Below are positions 1-12,355 of a DNA stretch of 64,000 nucleotides, in pieces. The translations under genes were made by a program, and so were the position numbers. The stretch's first letter is position 1, and the number at the start of each line of letters is the position of its first letter. Under the pieces are notes generated by a model. That model had not been told where the DNA came from. It did no database searches and worked only from the letters and a program-made list of their open reading frames with translations. Origin of the DNA: Trogon surrucura (Eukaryota; Chordata; Aves; Trogoniformes; Trogonidae); the NCBI GenBank assembly GCA_020746105.1, contig CM036632.1, positions 5,456,001 through 5,520,000 of the forward strand. Reading direction: 5' to 3'.

Positions 1-3000
1 AAACTGCAACCCCAGTAAATCCTAAATGTTTTCTCTGGATTTAGTGACTGGGTAGAGTTACAGTAATTCAAAAGAAATTCATGTCCTTGCCAATGCCTAT
101 TAGTCACAGTTGCTGGAATTCTGTCTGCTCTGCTCCTAACACCATCTCAATGCCATCTGGATCCCTTAATAGCATCTTCCCAACACAAACATTTTCTGCT
201 CCATTCAATAGTTTCCTGTTCAGCATTAGCGTTTCCACATGGCCATGTCTTCCTCGCAGATGGGGCCTCCGCGAGACGCGTCCTCACCGGCGATACCCGC
301 GCTGCTCTACGGGCCATCACGTAACACACCTGAGAACACTAAAAATGAGTAGGAGAAAGAAAAGGAGGTGATGGTGGGGAGTCACCACTGGTTAACTCCA
401 CTGAAAAGCTCTGGACTGAGACACTCTTGGAAATGCCTGGATGCTCTTGAGAATCAAACGGATTCCCTCCTTCTTCCTTTCTAAAACAGGAGCAACCTGG
501 CCTTTCTCTCCAGCAGCCGTTGCTCACCACCTCAGCGCTTTTTAGGCAGACTGAACGCACACAGTGGGGTGTCTCCCGATTCTCACAAGTGTCGTTTCAG
601 GAGACCTGAGGCTGTAGGTTGCTTTTTTTTTTTAGTCTTCTTCCCTCTTCTGATTTGGGACAGTGAAGCATGCAGTGGGGGCCATATAAAGCTCAGTATT
701 TGAAAGTGGGAAAATCCACAAGTCTGAGCAAAAGCCAATGAATCTGTATTCTTGCACTAAATTCGATCTTGTGAAAGGCTGTGGATGTAGCTCGAATTTA
801 CTGTGTGCCGATGGTATGCTTCAATTCTAGGCTAAGCTGTTTGCATCTGATGCAGGAAAATGCATCATAAATGCAAAGAGATCTTTACCAGAGTTTAAAT
901 GTTTTTTGAAACCCCATATGGAGGAGAAGTTGGTAAATTTTCCGTAAATTAATCAAAATTATTTTTTTCCTATATCATCACAAAACTCCAGAATGGTGTT
1001 GATATTTCAGAAATTGACTGATGCTTCTCCCTTCCTCGTCCCACAAGGGTGCTCTTAAAATGGGCACCGCCATTCATTCCGGGCCAAACGTTAAGTTGAT
1101 AGATGGCCGTGTTGGACCCAGATATTTCTCTACTCTGCTTTTTGTGGTTCTCACCTGAGTTTATCTTGGATTGTTCTCCCTACCTGAAAGTATCTCCCAT
1201 AGGTAACAAGTTGAGGCATGCAAATTGGTGATAAAATAGTCACATATCTTGTGCAGGTGTCCCTGGACAGAGCGAGCACGAGGTGCCTGCAGGCTAAGGC
1301 TGCCTTTGTGGAGGGCCGGTGCCTCCAAAAGCGGTACACGGTTGGCCCTGTACCTGAATTATCGTAAATGAAAAGATTCAAGTGCCAAGCAAGTAAATAT
1401 TTTTCAATATTTGACTGCCGTATCTTAACCACCAGCTGCAAATGCTTTGCTGTGTTTATATATAGATAGGATTTCCCTTGCTTCTCTCTCTTTGCCATTG
1501 GGAAGAGATCCCCAGGGCTGGAAAGCAAAGCTGGAATAGCACAAACTGTTTGCTAATGGTTCTTGATGCTTTCCCACTGGAGATCCAGGACACTTAACAG
1601 CGTTAAAAATAGGTTAGAAGAGGGATAAGTAGTGAAAGCGCTAGTCGGTCCTGAAATCCTCTCAGATACAAGGAGGTTGCAGCGATGTTGCTGGTCCAGA
1701 GGAAGCAGCGAGTTGTGTCTCTGAAGGAGAGGGAGAGCCGAGGCAGCGTTGGGGGGAGCTCCTCGCCTTCCCCCACTGCGCCGGGAAAGGAGAATGCCCC
1801 AAAAAGTGGGGTGCTGGGAAGGAGCAGGCATCTGAGGGATGATCCCAAGGGGGATCGTGGGGGAGAGGCTGCAAATGTTGGCTACGCTCCCAAATGCTCT
1901 CGGGCATGATACTGGTCCCGAAATGGGGAGTCTGGCGATGTCTGCTGCCTGACCGCGAGCGCCCCGGCCGTGAATCCTCACTCTCCCTTCGGAGAGGCAC
2001 AAAGGGCACAAACAAATCGTTCAAATTGCAGGTGAAATAGCTGTGGAGGGTTGAGGCTGGGCCCTAATTGGTTCTGTTTAGCTCAAACCAGGACAATAGC
2101 ACAAAAATATAATGACTCAGACCTCCCCTTGTTACAGCTCGCCCGTGTCTCACGTCTTTGTGAAGTGTTTTCTGGTGACTGCCATGAAAGGGCATCAAGC
2201 AGGCCTGAGCTGAAACCTCCACATTCTGCAGGCGGATAATGGCAGCATCACAGCTTATTTGAGAGGCTAGATGGGGAGAAATTTGTTCGAAATTAAAATT
2301 CAACATGTCAAGTGTGGAGAAGGTACGGATGGGAGTCCTGTGTCTGGCTCTGACCTTTCCGTAGCTGCTGTGCTGTTGTTCCTCAGAGAAACGCATTGGT
2401 CTTCTCGTGGCCTGTTCTGCAATCCATTTAGAAACACGCTGTTAAAAGCATTAATTCCATCTTGAATTTCCATTTTTTTCTGACCTTTTCAGTCTCCTGC
2501 CTCTTCAGCATCGTCCATGGCCGCTTGCTTTGTGTCTCTTCTGGAAATTATTGATGATGTTTTTTAATGGCCTGGATAATGGTAGAAACTGTTCCTTGGC
2601 ATTTTAGAAGCTTCCAAGAGGGAAAAAATGTGAGACTTTATGATATCTGAAAATTACCAGCAGGGGTCGGGCTTACAAATAATTTCAGCAATTGAAGCTG
2701 CATATTTATAAAGGAGACATTTCTGTGCTGGAGGTGTCATAGATCAGCCAGCTTCTGTGGAAGAGTTTGTAACTTTTGCCCAGTGAATAGGAGAGGCAAT
2801 GACTTCATTGTACCTGAAATTTCAGTTGCATAATTTTGAGGATGTTGGCAGATGCGTGCATTGCTTATTGTCATGGCACGAGGATTTTCAGCTTAATTTA
2901 GATCATTTAAAAGTGAGTATTATCAAGCAAGATAATTATTATTTTTTTTTTAAGTATTCTGGAAAAGGATCCTGAGAAAATTGAATGCAAAGACTGGTGT

Positions 3001-3949
3001 TAATATGCATTAGTTGCACAGTTAATCCCAGCAAGTTAACATGTGAAAGGTGAGGTTCTTGAGGCAGCATTAAGGGTTTTGTTCTCTGTACTTAAACGCA
3101 AGCGAAAATGTTATATCAGATGTTTTATAATAATGCCTTCACCTAACAAGTTTGATAGAGTTCTCTGAAGGCTTCGGCAATCATTTGGCGAAGGCTGATA
3201 GGGTTGATAAAATACATTTGACCTTTCAAAATGCTTTGAGCCTAAGCGCACAAGGAAACTTTACTCTGATGGAACAAGAAAGAAAGTTCTTTGTTGGATT
3301 AATAAGAACATAAAAATCACAGAGGGCTGGCTGCCCCAGAGTACTGCCTGCAGGGATACTCGGTGGCGAATGACCACGCAAATAGGACAAAACTACCGGT
3401 TACTTTGCCAGAAGGCTCGCTGTGCTTCTTGTGCCTTGTCTCCAGGATTTCCTGAGCCAGAGATAATGTAACGTCTTTCTACTTTGTAGAGGTTGATGCA
3501 TTTTTCTTCGATTCATTTACCTACGTAATGCAAATTTACAAGATAGAAAAACAGAGAGTAAAGGCTGGTTTTGCAATACCGAAGGCTTTCCATTAGGTCC
3601 TAGAATGGTTTTTACTTGGGACTTGTTGTCCAACACAAAGAGGAGTTTGTGAGTAGTGAGGTGACAGAATTTGAGAGACTATGAAATTATTCAGCTGGTC
3701 AGAGTTTCGTAAGAATCTTGTGATGCTTCTTGAGATGCAACATAAAGTTGTACATCAATAATTGCACAACCCATGCACATTAGAGAAAACGCCTTTACTT
3801 TTACTTGCACAATAGTGGCCTCCAAATGAGCTGTTAAATGCATCTTACAGTACCCTGAGCAATTTTGTAAAAATATCAGGTAAGTGCACTGCAGTTAAAA
3901 AGATGGATAGAATATCAGGAATTATTAGAAAAGAAGTTGAAAACAAAAG

Positions 3950-4385
3950 AGAAAGCCTCATCGTACCACTGAAGGCATGAGATTGCTGTTTGTAGTTCTG
4001 GCTTTTCTCATAGCAGAAAGTCTATGTAAAACTTGAGGAAGAGCGAGGAAGGGCAATAAAGATGAGCAGAAATGTGGAAAATGTTTGATGAAGAAAGACT
4101 AAATGGAGATTCTTCAGGAACAGAAGAGGCCTGTAAAGTGATGTGGAGAGGGGAGTATGGTACAGTTATTCACAACTTTTCATAGCAGAACTACCAGGCG
4201 CTCAGTGAAATAGTCACATGTGAAGTATAAAACAAAATGAACTAATTTTTCATGCAGCACATAATTAAATAGTGGAACTTGCTGCCAAGGAATGTTGTGA
4301 AGGCCGAAATTATGAATCAGATCAAAAAGAGGTTTGATGCACTCATGGAGATTTGAGTTATTGGTGTTCATAAACAGGATGGTCT
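3950..4385 (+). mobile_element. Ancient degraded CR1/L3-type LINE 3' fragment
   Basis: The sequence follows, with many substitutions and small gaps, the end of the reverse-transcriptase ORF of old amniote CR1 elements. Landmarks in the expected order are a 'gggcaataaagatgagcag' block (about 4052), 'gaggcctgtaaagtgatg' (about 4128), 'tggaacttgctgccaagga' (about 4275), 'atgttgtgaaggcc' (about 4292) and 'catggaga' (about 4344). The sense strand is the same as MAD1L1. No open frame survives. It is far more diverged than the CR1 copies at 40-55 kb, so it is a much older insertion. It ends about 225 bp before the coiled-coil exon. The subfamily cannot be named by eye. Confidence 0.75.
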
Positions 4386-4585
4386 AGACTCAGTGAGTGG
4401 TTCAGAAAGTATCGGTGTTGAATTTGACTTGTAGAAATTATATTTTCATCTTATCTTTTAGTCATATGATTTAACTGCATCAATAATGTTGCTTTCTGGA
4501 ACCGAATAGAGGGATGATCTGATATTGCTTGTGATTTCCTGGTTTACTTCATTATTTGTGGTGGGTCTCTGCAGGGACACGGTGT

Positions 4586-4610
4586 CTATTAACTTTCCTT
4601 TCTTCTCCAG
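4586..4610 (+). promoter_or_regulatory. MAD1L1: Branch point and 3' splice site of the coiled-coil exon
   Basis: A 'ctattaact' branch-point-like motif (candidate branch A at 4592, 18 bases before the AG) is followed by an uninterrupted pyrimidine run and 'tccag' ending at 4610. This is a strong, conventional U2-type acceptor, and it sets the exon start. Confidence 0.75.
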
Positions 4611-4701
4611 GCTGAAAATTGAGGAGCTGGAAGCTGAACGCAGCAAGCTGGAAGAGGAGAACAGATCTCTAGAAATGAAACTGGAGAAGCTAACTCTGCA
4701 G
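4611..4701 (+). CDS. MAD1L1: MAD1L1 internal exon: coiled coil before the MAD2-binding motif
   Basis: MAD1 anchors the mitotic checkpoint at unattached kinetochores and nuclear pores, where it holds MAD2 in the closed form that catalyses further MAD2 conversion. This 91 bp exon gives one base completing a split codon plus 30 codons, beginning LKIEELEAERSKLEEE and ending LTLQ at 4701. The residues are almost all charged or leucine with heptad spacing, as in a dimeric coiled coil. The match is to the human segment before the MAD2-interaction motif (LKVEELEGERSRLEEE from memory; about residues 503-532). The acceptor is at 4610 and the donor is cag|gtagga at 4702. It exits in phase 0, matching the next exon's start. 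The reading frame runs to a stop about 36 bases into the intron, so an unspliced read would truncate the protein. The identification rests on this similarity plus correct joining to the next exon. Confidence 0.92.
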
Positions 4702-5404
4702 GTAGGAACTGTGGAAATCCAGAGCAGCTGGAGAGCCTGACGTGGTCCGTTTGCCATAGCTGTTCTAACAGATGTGCCCAAATGCTCACAGCACGTGACT
4801 TCGCTTCCCTCAATCTGGGCAAGGCGTTTTCTCGGAAGCCTGTGCAAACTGCACCAGCACCCCTGTATCTCCGGTTGTGTTGTTGGAGTGTTTCGATGTC
4901 AGATGCAATCGCACAGATGCCGTTGTCTTTTTCAGTGCCTTTGCCTACAACCTTTTTCTTTTGGGAGCCTTAAAAACTGTTCCACATTAAGTAGCTCCAC
5001 TGCCATAAGTTGTCAGTCTCCAAATTCATTTATGCCAATGCAGGAGTGTGGACAGGGCTTAAGAGCACGGAGCTGATGTGAAAATTTGAGCTCCGTTTGT
5101 ACTGAAGGCTCCACTGGTGCTGCCAGTGATGGACATGGAGACCACCAGTCTGTTGCCTCATGGGGCAGTAGTTTTCCAAGCCAGGCAGCATCAGTGCTGT
5201 TGCGAGGATGATGTGATGGCACCTCCAGACCACAGAGATGGAAAGCAGAAGCTGTGGAGTCAGAAGGATGAAAGGGCATGTTTAATTTTGCTGTGCTGCT
5301 GTCGGTGGTTTACCTTTCCCTGAAGTAGCACTGTCCTGTATGGCAGAGGGTCTTCAGCTTTTCACTCAGGATAGATCCATGAAGTCACTCTCCTTGAAGG
5401 AGGG

Positions 5405-5425
5405 CAGGTGCACCTGCAACAGGTG
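5405..5425. promoter_or_regulatory. Three clustered CANNTG E-boxes of the CAGGTG class
   Basis: CAGGTG at 5405-5410 abuts CACCTG at 5411-5416, forming a perfect 12 bp palindrome, and a third CAGGTG lies at 5420-5425. CAGGTG is the preferred site of E2A, SNAIL and ZEB type factors. Whether the cluster is used is unknown; chance occurrence is possible over 64 kb. Confidence 0.3.
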
Positions 5426-8400
5426 AGTGGACCATCTCTTCAGCTTGCTCTCCTTCTGGGAACAACTTGGCTGTGTGAAGGAGGGGCATGGGAGTTGATT
5501 CAAGCTTTTGTAGTGTTGTGAAAGATGCTGAAGCAAACAAGAACTGGAGCCTATTTAATCAAAGCCCACCCTACTATGAACATTGTTATTTCTCCCTTCT
5601 CTCTGATATACGGAACAATTTGGCATTGTGGTATTTCATTCTCTTTTTTTTTTTTTCTTTCTCCCCGTTTTTTTAATTCCCATTTTTGTATAAATTTCTT
5701 CATGGTAGAAAACCTGAAGTTTTGAAATTACCCAGATTTCAGACAGACCATTGATTTTATCTTGACACCTATTAGAGGCAAGTCAAATATTTATTTTTTT
5801 TTTGTTACCAATTCCTAGAGACAGGGGAAGTGACAGCTTTGATAAAGCACAGAGCTAAGAGCTGCTGAGCATCTTTGCTGAGCAATGTCTAGTGTGAAAC
5901 CTGTCACCCGCCTCTCCTTTAATTGGGTTTCAGTCATCAGAAGGAGATGAGAGCTTTGAGCGGGTGTTTGGATGCTTAAGTCTCCAACAAACACTGCAGC
6001 TTTGGTTTCAGAGCAGGTTACAATTCACTCAGGTCACATTCCTTCTGCCAACGTTGTTGTACAGTCGCTTATGGCTTTTCAAGAAGGCCTGACCAGAGGA
6101 ATTCCTGATTTTCTTTGTTGTGTTCCGAAGTTTGATCATACTGCTCTTGAGACCCCAAATCACCAAGCTTTTTAAATTGCACATTCAGAGAGGAAAGTCT
6201 CGAAGTCTTCAGCATAGTCTTAGTAAGTGTCTGTCTTCTGGTCTTCGGTAGAGGAGATCAGCAGCAGATGCCGTTTGGATAGCTGAGCTTTCGCAGTAGG
6301 CAAGACTCATGTGGTGATAGGAGCAAGAAGAGACCTTCACACTGTGCTTAAAACTACCGTACAGTAACAGCTCTACTGTTCACCGAAAAGGCTTTGAAAG
6401 CTCGTCACAGGATCCCTGTGACCCATCCCATTAGTGGCGCTCGCCGTTTGAATGCAGAATCCTGCGGGTCAGGGCTCTGTGGAGGGAGTGGGGGACAGCA
6501 GGAACAACGTGCAGAGAGAGCAGAGTGAAGATTGTGTGGAAAGGGATGGGATCACATGTAGGTGTGGAAGAAGAGAAGGAAAGCGGTCACCTGGCTGAGC
6601 AGGTCTAGGAAGGAGAAATCTGCCAGTCCCCCAAAAGGATGGTTAGTGAGCTGAATTAAGGTAGTCATGCCCTTGCATCTGCTTTGCCAAGGCTGAGGAC
6701 ATGGCTTTAATTCTTTATTTAACAGGAGGTAGGTCTCCCCTTTCTTAGCTTCTCACTTTATTTCTGTCTTAGAGAACTGGATGCCAAAAGCATCCAGTAC
6801 AGAGGAAAGCATAAATACAGGATTATGTAAGCTGAATGCTAAAATGTCAGTATCGATCAGTATGTGCCCACCAGAATGATCAAGATTTTGGAACTCCTCA
6901 GAGGGGAAAACGTCAGCCTTCCCATTTTTTATTCACCTTGAGGATCAAATATCTCGACAGGCGAAGCTTAGAACGACTTTTTTTATAAACACATTGCAAG
7001 AAGGTTCCTTAGAGTAGGAACCCACTAAGTTAAGGATAAGCTTAGAAATTCACCTCTTCTATCAGTGCTGAGTAAATACACTGAAAATATTATTATGCAC
7101 TCAGATAAGGTTGCTGAAATGTTGCTAGCTTGACATGTTATTTGTTCCCATCTCTGAAAAAAAATCGCTGGAAAGTGATGGGTTAAAATCACACCTCTAT
7201 CACAAGGGGAAAAAAAAGACCAGACAAATTTTATATGCAGAAATCACAGGGAAATTTTACTGAAAAGAAAGATGATTGAAATTACAAACATGGGAGAAGT
7301 CTGGTATCAAATAAAGGTTTAAGAAAGTAGGTAGTATTAAACAAGGTAGGATGAGGGCAATTTCAGACCATTTTTTATCTGCAGTTCCTTCTTTTAAAAT
7401 AAAACTTCTGACTTTCTGGAATTGTATCTACTACGTGAAAGATACATAGAGGGAGTGTATTAAAGTTGTGAATTTGGAAGAAGCAAGATGTAGCATTAAG
7501 GCTTTGACTGCTTTGCACTCGGCTGAGTTCACAAAGGTGTGTGCGGTGAATGGAATCTAGGGAGATACGGCTGGTGTTTGATAATTAAAAATGTCAATGT
7601 TTGACTGTATTGACTTGTGGAGAGGAGTAAACTTCAAAAAAATGTTTGCCTCCTCTCACATTCTTCTGTATCTGAGTATTGGCACATGAATTTTGCCCAT
7701 TTCTGCTTTGGCTGCTGCTCACAATAGCCCATTTTGTGAACTACAGGACCCTGATGGACTGACCAGAGGGCATGTGAGCGCGTGGAAAGGCACTTTTGTG
7801 TCAGGTGTGTGATTCAGGCTCCCGGAGTTCAATATTAGCAAATAAAGAAACTGAGACACTGATAGCTATCTGCAGCAGTGTATATAACATCTGACATCTC
7901 TTCGTATGCTGTGCTTGTGTGGGGACAGCTTGAATTGTGGCCGAAGGCGCTTTCCACCTCCACGCACCCCGTCTTCCAAAACCCCTTGGCTCTTGACACC
8001 TAGCTGCAGGCTGCATTGATTTTCCTTCACTTGTATAAAGACTTTAGCGTGGATATTACTCACTGGTCAGGTCTTTACTGCTAATAAAAACCTCAGATTA
8101 CAAAAACACAAGGAATGTTGGAACTGTAGAGAAACTACACCGTGCTGAGGGTGCCTCCCCGTCTCCAAGGACATTATCTTAAGAAAAACATTTGAACTGT
8201 TTGAAATTTGAGAGATTCAAATTATATATGGAAAGAGTGGGTTTAACCAGACAATTTTATCTCCTGTCCCCTACCCTTCTTTCGTTCGATGAAGCAAAGA
8301 AGGTTTCCAGGAAAGCGAACGTTCTGTTACTGCTTGGCCTCTGTTGGGCAGACGTGCCGAGATTTCAGTGACAGGTTTGGTTTGTTCAGCTGTTGCAAAC

Positions 8401-11400
8401 AATCGGCACCATCTTCCCGAGCTGCTGGTGGAAAAGTGCAACTTGATGCTGGGCACAAAAGAGACTGATCAAATCAGTGCTTTTTTGGATAAAGTGGGAG
8501 GAAAGGCTTGTGAGGAGTGTTCAATTAGCATTTCTTACTGCGAGGAGCCTTGTGTTTATAGGCAACCAAACGGATGTGAAGTGTTCCTTATGCAAATACT
8601 ACTCTCCTGCTTTTCCTGCTCTCCTCTACTCTTCGAGCTGAAGGAGAAGAGATTCTTCAAGTTTGGCTGCTTCAAGGAAGATTGATTAAAATCAGCTGCA
8701 GTTTGACTTAATTGGATCCATATGCTTGGAGAGGGAGGCAGGACTAGTTAGAGGTCCTTGTAATTAGTTCACAGCTGGTTGGTGAGAAAAATCAAACTCC
8801 AGTTAGAATTCAGATAAGTGGATCTGTACGGGTAGCAGGCAGGGAGATGTTTTTTACTGAGGTGTATTTGGTCTTGAAAATCACCCCTAGTCCCATAGCC
8901 AAGCTAGCAGCCCTTTGAGCGTGTACACCTGTATTTATGAGACTAAATGGAAGGAACCTTTATTTTCTTGCTTCTTTCTGAGTAAAAGGAACCACGCGTG
9001 GATGCTGGCAGTCAAGGAAGACTGAATGGGGTCACAGAAGACTGGGAGAGGATCTCAGGGACGAGCTGAAACCCTGTGAGGATAGTTGGGCTGTGTGGAA
9101 GGTTCATGGTTTGGCACTTTGAGTGCGATGCACCTGGTTGCACTATTAACTAGTTGTGTTTAGCCTTTCTGCTGATCAGTAATGTGACAGCAACACTCAA
9201 CAATGCGATATTATCCGTACAGATTGAAATAATTGGTTTTTATCCATTATCTCAAAATGCTCGGAAAGAGATGACTAGCCACGTCACACAAGGGACAGCC
9301 TTCAGAAGACATTCCCCAGTCAGAAGCTGGTATTTATGGTAAATTTTGCTGTCAGAATAGAAGGGATTGAATTCCCTATTACAGTGTCCATGAGGGAACT
9401 GTCTGAGAAAAACATACTCCAAAAACTATTTTGGGTATTTTCTCATGCTGCCATGACTTTATTAGCGTTTTGAGGTGTTCATTAATGCGTGTGCAGTAGT
9501 GCATTTCTAAACATCTAACTTTGCTGTTGTTCGGCATTATGCGTATTAAGATTTTAATCTGATTAAATTAAATCTTAGTTTCTTCCAGGCTTGAAATTGA
9601 TTATTTTTGGAGAAATTAAAGTGTAAACCGCTTCTCTGCTTCGGTGTTGTAGCTGTAATGATTTGAAGATAAGCAAGTTCTGCAAGCAGAAATATTACTG
9701 CTTTTTTAGTACGAGTAGCTGACGTGATTGGTAAAGTTAGATACAAATAACGTGTCTGAAAATTTGTCCTATATCCCTACTTTAGGTCATTTTAATTGTC
9801 CTGCCTAAGCCAGCACAGACTGGGAGCTGTACCCCAAGCTAAGATTCCTCTGTGGGGTGGACAGAGAATGTTTCTCCTCTTTAAACATTAATGACTCATT
9901 TTATAGTCAGGACTTTGGCGGCCAGGCAGTAACTAGCTTGGAGTTGAGAGCCAAAGGCAAAGTTGAGGTTATTTAACAGTCTAACTGTTCATTATGTGAC
10001 CAGTGAAGAATGATGAATGAATCATTTACACTGTTATAAAACTTAAAGGGACACTGTCAACCTTTCAAGGTTCCCTAATTGACCTCTTATGAATCTTCTT
10101 CCTGGATTATCTCCATTCTTTTGCCTTCCACAACCTTCTTGTCCTTTTTCCTTTATCTGTGTGTGCCGTGGTCCCCATCAGCCTCTGTAGCACAGCTGGT
10201 CCTCATTGAAAACCTCAGGGGGTCAACTGTTCAACCCCTTGTTTTTTAAAAAAAAGCTTCTTTTAAATGGGTTCGTGCAAACCACTTGGCATCTCTTCAG
10301 TCGGGTGGAGCTTTTGGCAAGGTGCAGGAACAAATTTGTGTGTGCTTCAGAGGGATTTAATGATGAGATAGAATAGCTGAGAACATACAGCGGGAGACCC
10401 AGGAAACAGAAGATGAGCTAAGCAGAGAAGTGCAGGTCCAGGTCTGCAGACGGTCCGGTCGTATTGTGCTACCCCACTCATCCAGTACATTGAGATTCAC
10501 GGGAGCGTGTGGGAGTGGGTGGGGAGCAGAGCTCTTGGGGATCCTTTGCACAGACTCCTGGGTTTTATCAGCAAGAAGCTTATCTTTTATGGGCAAAGGT
10601 TATTGTCGCAGGCTGCACCAACTCTTCACTGAGGTAAGGAAAGACCACCTTAGGGATGCCTCCACAGTTTTGCTCAAAATACCAATGAAAAAAACACATG
10701 ATAAACCTTTGTTTTGCCTTGGTTAAACTTATATCATTTCTATTAATTATTGACCCAAATAGCTCAAGTGTGGCAGGATCATTTCAATCGGAGATTGGCA
10801 TTCCGAACTCTTGGCCTCCTTGCAAAGGTATTTTCAGGCGTTTGCAGCTACCTTTACACTTCCAGGAGTCTCCCCATGACCTGAATGCCTCTGCCTCTCA
10901 CTGACATCATTGCTGAACCTAGACATCATGGGTGTCTAGGTCTCAGAGGTACGTGATTCTTGCCTAGAACATGGGAGAATACGCACGCAACAAGTTGGCT
11001 GAGATTGCCGCAGGGACCGTGTGAGCCTGGTCCCAGGGAGGGCACAAGCACTGGAGATGGTGTGACGCCAGCAGGAAGATGCCAGGCTTAGAGAAGCACC
11101 GTGGAGTCACCAAGCGTGTGCTTTGGTGGCTGGCATGAGCAAAACCTGCTGCTGTTACGCTTTCACTTAGTGCTTAAGCTGGTTAGAATAAATTAGGGTC
11201 AAACTGCTTTGCTGTGTAGGTGTCTTGAGTGTTCACACTCAGCTGCTAAGGGCATATGCTGAAGTGCTACCCAAATGAATGCGAGGCAAAAGAACTTCTC
11301 CTATACTGTGCCTATAGATTGTGCTAAAAGGATTATATGTATTGTTTGGGAGAAAACATCGTGTATCTTGTGCCATGTGGATTACTTAGTGAAGGAAGTC

Positions 11401-12279
11401 CTAGAACTGGTGTAAAATGGAAGAGGTGTAGGTGCCTGCAATGCTCCAGGCCTTGAGGACTACGCAACACTGAGTTAGCTGGGGCTATGCAAATATTTGT
11501 ACCTGTTAAGTCTGAATACATCACATTTATTAGAATTAACAGGAATTAGAAACGTTTTGTGAGAGCAGAGAGAAGTATAAACATGGCATCAAGCTGTAGA
11601 TTTGTCATTAGGCTCTTCAAGGAGAAGCTGTTTCTTGGCCTCAGTGGCCCTGATAAATGTGATGTGCAAAGTGGATGTCGAATGAAACAAGGACATGCAC
11701 AGTACAGACTTGCTAATGTTTGTTAACATCAGGGACCAGGAGTGCATAGATTCACATTTGTGCAGGGAAATTTTACCAACATGGCCTTTAAAAAGAAAAT
11801 TTAAGGGAGTTGGCACATTGAATATTAACCACCTGAAGCTCTATAAATTTTACTGCCAGAGCTAACGCCATATTGTTTATTTCATGCAGCACTTTTCTCG
11901 AAGTTCTGCAGAAACTGATTAACATTTGCATAATACATTTAACACAAAAAATCCATAATAAATTCATTAATGTACTTCTGCCACCATCCCTGAAAATATC
12001 AGCAGTTGTGTGGCCTCACACAGCTCATTAGATGAGCAGGAGGGGAGGAAGGGTGAGCGCTGAATTTCCTGAACAGCTCTGGGACAGGGAAAGGTCAGTG
12101 CAGTAAGTGTCAGTACCTGAGTAGCAGCACAGAGAGCTCAGAGCGCGTAAGGAGAGAGCTGGGGCAGGGGAAGTGTCCCGCTGGAAAAGGCCATTGTGCT
12201 GGTGCACGTGAAGCACAAAAACTTTTAAGAGCTGGCATTCATGCTAGAGCAGAAAAATTGGTGATGAGCACAAAATGCA

Positions 12280-12355
12280 GATGAGGATTCTGCTACACTG
12301 AGGATGAGGATTCTGCTACACTGAGGATGAGGATTCTGCTACACTGAGGACGAGG
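12280..12355 (+). repeat. 23 bp minisatellite, about 3.3 copies
   Basis: The unit starts gatgaggattctgctacact and is 23 bp long. Three identical copies lie at 12280-12302, 12303-12325 and 12326-12348, followed by a partial copy with one change (gacgagg). Perfect identity points to recent tandem duplication. The array may vary in copy number between individuals. Confidence 0.95.

Larger units (their letters stand above)
1..4610 (+). other. MAD1L1: MAD1L1 intron, 3' part (5' end outside window)
   Basis: This is intron sequence upstream of the coiled-coil exon. I searched it for the preceding MAD1L1 exon and found none; that exon must end two bases into a codon to fit the next exon. A small CpG-rich stretch lies near 255-320 and an ancient CR1 relic fills about 3950-4385. 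I see no supported gene in the rest: the short open frames here have no recognisable domains and overlap each other on both strands, as expected by chance. Confidence 0.8.

Noticed and set aside
3290..3350. Possible start of another ancient CR1 (aagaacataaaaatcacag)
   Set aside because: Only one short phrase resembles the family and nothing in order follows it.
8344..8685. 113-codon plus-strand frame rich in cysteine near its end
   Set aside because: No secretion signal or known cysteine pattern, and no splice context; it is within expectation for chance.
12280..12355. CRISPR-like direct repeats
   Set aside because: The units are contiguous with no spacers, and the host is a vertebrate. It is a minisatellite.
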